A DNA stretch of 64,000 bases. It comes from Lineus longissimus (Eukaryota > Nemertea > Pilidiophora > Heteronemertea > Lineidae). The notes beneath the pieces were generated by a model, which had not been told where the DNA came from, ran no database searches, and was given only the letters and a program-made list of their open reading frames with translations. How positions within the stretch are numbered: position 1 is the stretch's first letter; every line of letters starts with the position of its first letter. The stretch is from assembly GCF_910592395.1 (NCBI RefSeq), contig NC_088316.1:7752001-7816000 (forward strand), in the 5' to 3' direction. The position numbers were made by a program, and so were the translations under genes. Positions 54,440 through 64,000 of this stretch are shown here, in pieces.

Positions 54440-56960
54440 GATCAATGTAGAAGCTTACATAGCAAATTAGAATGCAATAACAAATAGATGCAGTGATGCT
54501 GACAAGCTGTCTGCTCTTTGTGAAAAGCTCGAGGGGCGAGCTGCCAAAGTGCTAGCTAATTTGGATCTATCAGGAACAGTGATGACATACCAAAGCTTAG
54601 CGCATGCATGGGAGAAAGGTCAGTCTGGATGACCACCATGCGTGATGTTAGGCGTCAAGATAGTGAATCTTTGGATGCATTTCGAATTAGTCTGTATTCG
54701 AAACCCACTTATGGAAAACTTCATTCTGATTTAGGGAACCACTGAGTGATATAATAGGTGACCTACAATCGTGGCCTACATTAGCTGGTGTACCTTGTCA
54801 GAAACTTAGGACAGAGGTGAGGAAGTTCCTTGGCCTAGTTAGCTATTACAGGACGCTCATTAGGAACATGAGTACCATCGCCACCCAATTATATGAACTA
54901 ACAATGTGAAAAGTAATCTGATTTGGACTGCAGAACATGTAGCTTCATTTCAGTGCTTGGAGGCTGCATTGATAACTGCTCCGATCTTGACTCGTTTCCT
55001 GACCTAAAGAAGGGTGATTTCATATTGGACACAGATGCATCTAATACAGGGGTTAGAGCTGTGCTTAGTCAATGACAGGAGAACAAAGAAACTGTAGGAT
55101 ACTTTTCTCGTTTACTATCTGACTCTGAACGTCAGTATTGTATTACTAAGCGGGAATTTCTTGGTGTCGTTAAAGCGGTGCAGCATTTCAAACCATATCT
55201 GTATGGCCAGAGATTTTTTATTAGGACGGACAACTCTGCAGTAAGCCACATGCTCACCCTCACCGATGCCCAGCCTCAGCTCCAACGATGGCAGCTCTTC
55301 CTGTCGCAGTTCGTGTTTGACGTTGTACTCAGACCTGGTCGTAACCACGTTAACGCTGATATCATAAGTCGCTTACCTTGTCAACAATGTGGGAGAACGG
55401 AAGCACTCCCTGATGTACCTAAATCTAATCCAAAAGGAAAGCCCAGAAAACTCAAGGTAAAAGAAAGCACTGATATCCCCCCTTGTCGGCATACCAAAGG
55501 CACCTATGAGTCTATCGAAGAGACCATTGGCTGGCTAATGATGGATTGTGCCGCAGTGACTACCAGATCTCAGGCAGCAAGACAAAGGGATGAAAAGTCA
55601 GCTTCAACTGACAAGCCTCTTCCTGACTCTGTACTTTATAATAAAATAACACTTTCGGAAGTAGCCAACGTTCAAGCATTTGACCCCGACATCCATTTTA
55701 CAGCTCAAGAAGAATGGATATGATTATCCTGATTACCATTGCATCTCTGGAGGGAGCCTCAGTGTCAAAGCTTTACGGCATCACTGGAGACACTTGCTTG
55801 TGGAGGACAGTGTACTTTTCAGGAGATTGGAGGTCCAAGGAAAGCCCACGAGGAAGCAATTGATATTACCAAGAACTTTGCGATACGAAGTGTTGCAGAA
55901 ATCACACTCTGATCCAGCCTCAGGACAACTTGGCATGCAAAAAACATTTGAGCGGGTGAAAGCAAGATTTTACTGGGTCGGTTGGAGGCGTGATACCATG
56001 CGCTTTATTTCCCACTGCGAGCCATGCAATGTGATGAAACACCATCACAAGAAGCGTCAGGTACCTTTAACCCAATAACTGTTTGGTGAAGCCTTTGAGA
56101 GAGTGTCAATCGACATAATCGGCCCTTTGAGACAGACTGTTTGAGGATTCAGCTGTGTCCTTACAATGGAGGATAATTTCACGAAATTGGTGGAGGCAGC
56201 TCCTCTTAAGACGATGGAGACCACAGAAGTCTGCAATGCCATCATAAGGGAATTAATCTCCTGCTTTGGATTGATGTACCTCCTACACAGTGACCGAGGG
56301 CCCCAGTTTGTCTCACACCTCTATGCTTCTCTTCTTTAAAAGTTAGGAGTTCACAAGAGCTTGACCACTCCTTACAACCCTAAGAGCAATGGCCTGGTGG
56401 AAAATTTTAATAAGATTCTTAAATCCACGATGAAAACCTATGACCACTGAAAATCTGTTGGAGACTGGGACTTAATGTTGCCTTATTTCTAATGGTCTAT
56501 CGATCCTCTGTACACAACAGCACTGGAGAAACGCCACATTATATGTTGACGGCACGAGAAATGAAAATTCCACTGGATCTCCTGTAATCCAAACCATCCG
56601 GATCCAAGGCATCTGTGCCAGCTTAGATCAGGCAGTCGGAGGACTGCTTTCACAAAGCCTATGCTATTTTTCGCAATCATCTCAAGTTAGCTCCAAGAGT
56701 CCAAAAGAAACAGTTTGAGCTATCTAATTTCATCTATAAGTCTATAAAACCGGGTGACATTGTTTGGTACTTCAATCCCAGAAAAACATTTAAAGGGGAT
56801 CGTCATCTACCATGGCGTCGACCATACTTCGTGCAAGACGTAGCTCAGGATTTCACTGTTGATCTACAGTTGGATCAAGAGGGTGGTACATATCGCCCTA
56901 ACACTGAAAAAACTACGTTTAGCCCATGGTGTAACTTTGGACAATTGGAAACCTAAGTAG
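54440..56960 (+). pseudogene. Ty3/gypsy gag-pol remnant with large deletion
   Basis: Around 54500-54640 a gag piece reads DKLSALCEKLEGRAAKVLAN and LDLSGTVMTYQSLAHAW. By 54810 the sequence is already at the end of RT (TEVRKFLGLVSYYRTLIRNM), so protease and most of RT are missing. RNase H follows (FILDTDAS, YCITKREFLGVV, FIRTDNSAV) in the open frame 55178-55723, then the H2C2 finger (55680-56078). A stop-ridden integrase core shows DIIGPL, HSDRGPQFVS and NPKSNGLVENFN, and a C-terminal KPGDIVWYFNPR ends near 56950. At least six stops and several shifts. No LTR was found. Confidence 0.8.
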
Positions 56961-57648
56961 GTAGGAGACTGGGATCTATTTTGCGTGGCTGGTTAGAGAT
57001 GTAATCGACATGCTAGCTGGGTACGTGGAGCCCTGAGTTACTAGCTTTGGAAGTAAATTTATGAGTGCTCTGTTTTACTTTTAACATTGTGCATGTGTTT
57101 GCTTACTGACTGCGCATTTGATTACATTTGATTGCATGCGAGTGTGATTGGTGTGTGCATCAGGGCGAGGTAATCTGGAAGCCTCGTCTGTTTTGGATCT
57201 TTTCTGCGCCATATATTATTGGTTGAAGGTCGATATGCATTCACTGGTATAGAACAGGTATTATGGTAGGGCATTGGTAGTTAGACAGCCTAGGCCTAAC
57301 TGAGTGTCTAATTTTGAGAAATTTGATGTTTCTGTCCGATGTTACCGCCATTTGTGCCATGACTTTATGCCATTCGAGACTTTTTATTTGTGTACCTCTT
57401 GTTTTGTAGTTAACCAAAGCTGTATTTCCTCTCTTTTTAATCCATGGTGCAAAAGTGTTCCGAGTGTGGATATTTCCAAGATCAAATGGACATTCATGAT
57501 CTTTTGAGCAATGACTCTTTATTCAAGGACATTTTCGGGTCGACCTGATTGCTTTGCTGGCCTTGACCTACTATTCCTGTGCGTGTGCATCTCGCCTGGA
57601 TTGTTCAGCCAGCTGTGAATTCATTGAACTCAAACACTTTTGTGTTTT
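56961..57648. other. No gene recognised
   Basis: Sequence after the gypsy remnant; no LTR pair or gene is seen. Confidence 0.4.
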
Positions 57649-57880
57649 TACCTCAGCTGACAAAGTCAGCGAGTAGTGGAATAGCTATTCAAGTGGCGTC
57701 TGTCTGTCCGTCCGTCCATCTGTCCACAGGGGCAAATTCCGTAACCGTAAGCCTTATCAACCTCAATTCAGCATGTAAATTAAGTATTACCCAAAGGCTA
57801 CCTGTCATGAAAAATTTGTTGTGATTTGACCTACTTTCTGCTACTGAGGGCCCGTGAACGATTTTAGCTTATCTCGGGCT
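57649..57880 (+). repeat. Element C6, 5' end only
   Basis: TACCTCAGCTGACAAAGTCA with a GTCTGTCTGTCCGTCCGTCC run marks a C head. It loses similarity after TGATTTGACCTACTTTCTGC. Confidence 0.55.
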
Positions 57881-58402
57881 AGGAGCATCAGATGTTTTTG
57901 ATTATTTGATTAGTAGTTCAGATTATTTTTTTCTTAATCAATTTCCTATTTAAAAAATTCAAATTATTCTCACTAGAGTGCCGCGCTTATCTGTCTTCGA
58001 AATTTTTTCACCGATTTAAATTGCCGCATGATGACGTCACTCACCAGTGAGTCTCCACTTCGAAAATTCACTGGTCATTACTTGAACGAACACCGCAAAA
58101 TTGATACAAAGAATACCACGTAAGTATGTTTTAAACATTATTCTTCTCTAGAAGCATATAAATTGGTGTGAAAATCGCTGCAATTAGCAGTTTAGCAATT
58201 AGCAGGTCGTACATTGTCATATCAGCAACAGTACATGGAATGCATTACTATTACCATTGATACTACGCATGCGCCGTTAGTCAACAAATATTGAAACAAG
58301 CATGGTCGGTGGACTCGGATATTATAATATAGAACTATTTCGTATTTCAAAGTTCTAAAGTAAATAAAATAAAGACGTAAACAAAAATACCGATAATATT
58401 AT
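57881..58402. other. No gene recognised
   Basis: Nothing supportable. Confidence 0.4.
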
Positions 58403-60628
58403 TAGCTCAGCTGACGAAGTCAGCGGAGCTAGTCAAATAGCTATTCGATTGGTGTCCGTCCTTCCTTCCATCCATCCTGCCATCCTTCCATCTAGCCATC
58501 TGTAGACAAAGTTGGGCATTTTGTAATCATACAACCGAGGCACTTCAAATCTAGTCTTGCTTATAAACACCGCAGAAAATGTTGCTTACGGAAAAATTTT
58601 TTGGCGATTCGACTCAAATTCAGCTCCCCAGGGGGCAAAATGCGTAAATGAAAAAACAATTTTTTGACGCTCTATTCCAGCAGATAAAAGCTTGAAGTAA
58701 AGTTGAAAAGGTCTTCATGATACAGAAGTTTTGATATAAAATAGATTAGTGTCGATTTATATCACCAGTTGGCGGTAGTGAGCAAAACTGTTGTTTGACC
58801 CCGGATGACCCTGCTTTAAATTTCCCGCCGAGGTTACCTGGAGAACTATCATCAAGAAAATGGCGACGACCTTTTTATTTCTACCGGAGCGATGATTTGT
58901 TAGTGACAAATTTTCTTATTTAAGCCTTTACGGAAATGTATTTTGGTACGAAACTTCACACGTTTATAGAAAAGATCAACGAGAATGTGTTCAAATGCCC
59001 TCATAACGATGAGTTCAACGGAATTTGGTCAAAACAACCTTCGAATGGAGTCAACTTTCTTTGCGAAATTGAAGCGATGACCTCATTATTTATCGTAATT
59101 TATGCAGATCTGAGTCCAGCTGATGGGTGATGTTCTGATTTGTGTTCAAACTATTGGAAACTTCGGAAATTAGTTCTATTAATTCTACTATTCTGCAGGA
59201 GTATATTATAGCCATTGATGTTGACAGCTAAAAGCACGAAAACTTTGTTGTTGATCGTCGGGGCGGATTGATATGTGGTTGTGCGTCCAAGGCGATTAGG
59301 TCATTCAGTTAGTTTGAGAAAGATCGTGATCATATAGATGCGTGTTGTGTTATCATAACCGGAAAATAAGTTGAAGTTATTATTAGTACTACGATTCTTA
59401 CATGAGTAAAAAGTAGACGTTTTAAGCAACACAATAATGTTACTCCCGTAAAAAAACTGTCAATTCTCCTTACCACAGAAGCCAAGCCATTGCTGTTATA
59501 GTGTTAAGTTATGCAGGGGCTTAATCAATTACCTGCACTCCCTGTGGGGTGAATAACATTACCTTTTGAACAGCTGGCTGTAGGGGGATGATTGGAACAG
59601 CCGGTATACCTGCTGACCTGCTGAACCCAGGTTAATGTTATTTTCAATCCATGATTGCAGGTCACGTGATTTTGGAGATTTCGCGGGAAATGAAATTGTA
59701 AACAAACGCATGTGTGCAGTTCAAATGTATTGTAAACAAAAATGTATTTTTGGTACTTTTGGTTGCTGGACTTGGGTTTTCCCGCAGTTAGGAGCTGGGG
59801 TCAAATTGGTGGTCTATTGTGCTGTTTTAGTCAGAGGTAGCCCTTGATTATGAAGGGATTTTCAAATTAAGGTGACCATGGTCTTTTTATGTGCTCAGCT
59901 CACCACAGCTTTCAATACTTGATGTATCTGAAGAGGCTCGCGGAACCTGACATGGCCTAACCAAGGAGCTGCTCACGGTGCTGAACTTCTAGCTTGCCTG
60001 TCGACTAAGTGGCTTTTTGGCCGAGACATTGCTACATGTTGGAGGAGCATGCATTTTAAATTTATAGTGGTGATAGTACAGTTGGTTCGAGCCATTTGGA
60101 AGCCGACATGTGAAAGCCTATCTGGGTTCTCCTTCTTCTCCGTATAAAAAGGGGCATATTGCTGACTAAGGAACAAGGCATATTGACATTGCCTCATCAT
60201 CTCTATGGGACCAATTGATATACTTTTATATGCACGCATACATCGTGCCATTTCAGGGTCTGAGTCTGTGGACAATTATTTTGATTAATTTGTCTCTTCG
60301 ATATTGCTCCTTTATTGCATTAGATTTTCATCGCAATTCAATCTATTCAAAATATAGCCAATTTGAACCTGTCTGTAAAGCTACCGATACAACATACTGA
60401 ACTAGGGATATCTTCCGTTGCCTCCTGTAATATATACATACCATGGCTGATTAGTTCAATCATATTTAATCCAGCTGGCAGCTCTGCATTGGAAATTTTA
60501 GTGGTATAACGTGTTCTCTTGACCTTCAAACAGTAGTATAAAGCCGATATTTACTACTATCTACTTTATACCCTCAGTCCTATGTTATTAGGTCATCCAG
60601 CTGAGCGCCAGGCCCTTGGGCCTCTTGT
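58403..60628 (+). mobile_element. Element C4
   Basis: Starts TAGCTCAGCTGACGAAGTCA and ends CCCTTGGGCCTCTTGT. Colinear with C1 but lacks several C1 segments: about 125 bp at the C1 22190 region, and about 690 bp between two GCTGATGGG words of C1. A foreign-looking stretch (59380-60580) follows the shared part. Confidence 0.65.
58936..59130 (+). CDS. Small frame conserved between C elements
   Basis: Counterpart of 22416-22622 (MYFGTKLHTF.., ending ADLSPADG and a stop created at the deletion junction). It has N-to-K and T-to-M differences plus two or three silent ones. Confidence 0.3.
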   Translation: MYFGTKLHTFIEKINENVFKCPHNDEFNGIWSKQPSNGVNFLCEIEAMTSLFIVIYADLSPADG

Positions 60629-61064
60629 TTTTGTTCAAGTTCCATACACATAACATGTGGAATGGGACGTTGAAATATTCTGTCTCTTTCATATATTCTT
60701 TTGTTTTTCGTGATAGGAGTCCATGCTTAAATTTCAGTTTCACCCGCGTTTTGGATCATTTGAATTCGAAACTTTGCAGTCTAAATCCGCTGATGATACT
60801 GCCAGGGCAGTCAAGTTAGTACAGCTAATATTTGTGCCCATTTTGATGGGATAGTTTCGATCTGAGAGACTGCAGAATGAGTGATCAAACTTGAACTGAA
60901 AATCTGACATCGATCGAGCCCAAAATCCAACAATAACAACATGGCGACCCCCCCATTGCTGAATAAAAACGTGCCTTCATGGCCTGCTTGTCGACTTCAA
61001 AATTACCATACTACTCACCATAAACAATGAGCAGAGTAGTGGTGTAACCAGTAGTAGTCATGTT
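60629..61064. other. No gene recognised
   Basis: Nothing supportable. Confidence 0.4.
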
Positions 61065-61960
61065 GTTTTATAGCCTACGAAGTTGAAAGACCCGTTGAGA
61101 CCTGCTTGTCAGATGTCCAGGACTGGTTGACTGTTAATAAACTCGAGGGAAACCCTACCAAGACCGAGATCATGGTTTTTGGTCAACCTAGTGTCCTGGA
61201 CAAGCTTGATGTCCAGTATATGTCAGTGTCTGGGGTTGATGTCAATATCTCGAGGGGTCCTGTTAGAAATCTTGGGGTCCTTTTTGACCACACTCTTTCC
61301 ATGGCCCCTCAGGTAAATAGTCTTGTCAGGTCGACATCATTTCATTTGAGAAACATTGGTTTGGTGCGAAAGCGGCTCGCCCAACATGCGACTAAGTCAC
61401 TGGTTCAGTCCCTGGTTGTTTCGCGACTGTACTACTGCAATAGTCTGCTTGCTGGCGCAGATGCTAAACTCATCGACAAGCTGCAGATGGTCCAGAACCG
61501 AGCAGCCAGGTTGATTACCAGAACCCCTCGCCAAGAGCACATCACACCAGTCCTCAAATGTCTTCATTTGCTTCCAGTCAAGTACCGTATTGATTTTAAG
61601 TCCTGGTACTGGCATACAAATGTAGACATGGTACAGCACCAAGCTACCTGGTGGATCTCCTGCCGGCATATGTCCCTGGTTGGAGTCTGAGATCAGGGTG
61701 CCTTGGTCTCCTGCAAACTCCAAGTTTCCGGCTGGACACCAATGGTGGCAGGACTTTCACCGTCAGAGCATCCAGTTTGTGGAATGCTCTGTCCCTCGAG
61801 GTAAGGGAGGCAAAATCTCTTCTCATTTTTAGGAGACAACTGAAGACTGTGCTTTTCACCTGGGCATATGGGTCAATGATGTAAAGCGCATGTGAGCAGA
61901 TCATTACGACCTGGAACGTGCGCTATCTAAATCGATATTTACATTTACATTACATTTACA
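61065..61960 (+). mobile_element. CR1-like LINE, 3' end only
   Basis: RT C-terminal sequence (61106-61690: VQDWLTVNKLEGNPTKTEIM, VRNLGVLFDHTLSM, LQMVQNRAARLIT, LHLLPVKYRIDFK) continues in another frame at 61651-61884 (LWNALSLEVREAKS). A tail GTAAAGCGCATGTGAGC, GTGCGCTATCTAAAT and (TTTACA)n follows. The catalytic core is missing; a frame change lies near 61600. Confidence 0.82.
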
Positions 61961-62929
61961 AGAAAGTTGTGCATTTTCCAATCTGAAACGTAGGCTTTCT
62001 ATTTACAATTTACATACAATGCATACTACAAACAGTACAATGCATATAACATGATGATGATTTTGTGTGTGTTGAATGAGTTTGAAAAGTGTCACTGCTT
62101 GCATGTACGTAGGTAATTAGGGAGACTAATGGATTGATCATACTCTTATGTGGTGGAAAAGACTTCCTCAAAATTATTTTGTGATCTAATTTCGGAGTGA
62201 GAATCCATTCAGTCAAAAAAAAAATTTGAATCCAGAAATGTTGGAGAGTTCATCCAAAAAGTATTTCCTGGAACACATTGAGTCTTATTTCCAACTTCAC
62301 GCCTCTGAGATGTAGTAACTTAAACTACTTCCGGTTAATCTCGTTGTAGGATTACACCTGCGACAAGGTCAATAAAAACCTCACTGCCAGGACCATTTCA
62401 ATTCCGGCAGATAACCTACCTTGGTGGTGAGATTTTTATCAACCTTGTCACAGGTCCGGAGCATTCCTGGGACAAGGTTAATGAAAATAAAAATGTTTGT
62501 CTCATCATTGTTTTACAGGAATAATCTACAGCTGCATTTAAACATTTTTGTTGACCACATCACAGGTCACCGAGTGAGAGGAGCTGAGCTACACTCATAC
62601 TCATAGAATCAAATGAACACCTTGCACCTACAATCCAACTTCAGTGCTCACCCGCGTGGTCATCAGAAGAACCAGTCAATTCTAGTACTTCATTCTTTTT
62701 CACTGTATTACTTACCTTAAAATTGACATAATTAAGAAAACCATATATGGCAGTTGGTTTACCAAAAAATCAAGTGTATCTGTTAAGTTTTTACTTGCTA
62801 TCAATGCGGGCTAAGAAATCCTACCCCTTGGTCCTCGCCTTGCACTGTGAAACTATTGGTTGTCCCTGATGTGAAGCCGATGACAATTACTGCATGGCTG
62901 TCCCGGCTGAGGCTGGACCATGTTCACTT
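61961..62929. other. No gene; short inverted repeat
   Basis: ACCTGCGACAAGGTCAATAA at 62356 faces an inverted near-copy ending near 62453 (TTATCAACCTTGTCACAGGT). No gene is seen. Confidence 0.45.
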
Positions 62930-63300
62930 GACTGGTTTGTCACAACCAACCTACACTTCAAAGGATTTGATGTAAAGGTCCAGACTGTTTCTGGTTGTGG
63001 CCATGCATCTACTGGGCTGGTTTGTCTCAGCCTGCACTTCAAAGGATTTGATGTAAACGTCCTAACTGTTTGCCCCAAGTTTGTGACCAGGCAACAACTG
63101 GACTGGTTTTTCACAACCTGCATTTCGAAGGAATTGATACAAAGGTCAAGACTACATTTACTACTACATGATGTAGTTGTCCTAGGTTGTGACCATGCAT
63201 CAAATGGACTGGTTTGTTTCGAGCTGAACTTCAACGGATTGATGTAAAGGTCCAGACTGTAGTTACTGGTTGTCTACTGGGTTGTGACTCTCGAAGGAAC
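62930..63300 (+). repeat. Tandem array of roughly 90-100 bp units
   Basis: CTTCAAAGGATTTGATGTAA and CATGCATC..TGGTTTGT blocks recur about four times. Both strands stay open over 350 bases because the unit has no stops, so the two 115-117 codon frames here are repeat artefacts. Confidence 0.75.
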
Positions 63301-63439
63301 CATCGCAACTAGTAAGATTTAATCTCTGCAACAACCTTCAACTTTTAATCGCACTCATTGTAGGAAGTTATGTGAACAATCAGATGGATCGAGCAAAGCT
63401 TCTTTTTTTTTTTTGGGCACGTGGCCATCTTGGAAACAA

Positions 63440-63542
63440 TTTTTAGCTCGGTTTTGTGATGAAATATTTATATAAAGTGACCCTGGAAACCAAAGTGAGC
63501 ATCTTTACATTCAGCTGAGCGCCAGGCCCATGGCCCTCTTGT
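63440..63542 (+). repeat. Family C 3' end
   Basis: TCAGCTGAGCGCCAGGCCCA, then TGGCCCTCTTGT, the family C terminus with a changed hairpin. No matching 5' head was found. Confidence 0.55.
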
Positions 63543-63721
63543 TCTACCTACGTGTACACGCACTGTGTAGAATTTAAACTACTGATATTTTTAACTTGCA
63601 TTTGAACCTGCATTTACGGTATGTCATATTACCAGGTCTATCTTTTGTATTTTTGGTAATGAGTGTATAATTTTGAATTTTGTACCAGGGTACTCGTGTA
63701 ATCGGATATATCCTTTCTTCT

Positions 63722-64000
63722 TTATATCCGCACTTTCGGAGAAAGTTCGGATGTATTGTTTTTATCAGGATTGTCCGTCCGACCGTCGGGCCGTCTGTAT
63801 GTCACACTTTTGTGACCTCTCTACATTCTGAACGAGTTTGCCTAGACATTTCATATTTAGTGTCCATGTGTGTCAGGTGAATATCAAGGCCAAGTTCGAT
63901 AATGGCTGGTTTCGCACTCAAGATGGCCGACTGGCGCCATTTTTTTTGTAAAACTTCCAAATCCCTTGTGACCTCTCTACATTCTGAACGAGTTTACCTA
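63722..64000 (+). mobile_element. Head of another hairpin-ended family, open at edge
   Basis: TTATATCCGCACTTTCGGAG, AAAGTTCGGATG, then GTCCGTCCGACCGTCGGGCC. CCTCTCTACATTCTGAACGA repeats at 63817 and 63972 (155-base period). Confidence 0.5.

Noticed and set aside
62887-63247. 115-117 codon open frames on both strands
   Set aside because: They lie over a tandem repeat whose unit lacks stops in both directions; no domain or start context supports a gene.

Overview
The window is eukaryotic, intron-bearing, AT-leaning DNA built mostly from transposable elements. The mix is APE-type LINEs (one with a 2A-like peptide), a BEL/Pao LTR element, Ty3/gypsy fragments, a TTAA-flanked element with a THAP domain, and many short-headed elements with terminal hairpins. 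This suits a marine invertebrate (echinoderm, hemichordate, cephalochordate or lophotrochozoan). No sequence here fixes the species, so that placement is inference.

Layout. 1-2010: minus-strand 5' part of an unrecognised protein-coding gene with a 5' UTR intron, running off the left edge. 2300-7172: hairpin-ended repeat family A, a 1.07 kb TIR element with an 8 bp target duplication, and a 0.6 kb fold-back element. 7730-12957: a TTTTAG-rich TIR element (family B) split by a 4.36 kb LINE with an exact 13 bp target duplication. 13461-14248: a tandem array and a small hairpin-ended element. 14893-20948: a complete but coding-dead BEL/Pao element with nearly identical LTRs and a 5 bp duplication. 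21787-25876: family C and family A elements. 26112-27981: a Ty3/gypsy integrase end folded against an inverted copy of its own 3' end. 28931-30340: family A repeats next to a plausible F-box exon. 30788-39597: a second B element carrying two insertions with readable empty sites, C (846 bp) and D (7.1 kb); D in turn carries a TIR element and a CR1-like LINE. 39885-49298: family A, family G repeats, a rearranged LINE, element F and a 402 bp palindrome. 49820-52000: an orphan exon and a C element split by a TTAA/THAP element. 52739-56960: decayed protease and Ty3/gypsy pol. 57649-64000: more C, a LINE tail, a tandem array and the head of another hairpin-ended family.

Few host genes can be argued for: the minus-strand gene at the left edge, the F-box exon at 30097-30340 and a phase-symmetric exon at 49820-50014. 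Families A, C, D, F and H share a plan: a T-rich insertion point, a short 5' hairpin, GTCCGTC-rich sequence, and (A, C, D) a 3' hairpin just before the end. B gives empty sites showing T|T insertion without target duplication, as in Helentron-type rolling-circle elements. Families A and C also spread CTCF-like and nuclear-receptor-like motifs.

All alignments were made by eye; family names rest on motifs, not database searches.
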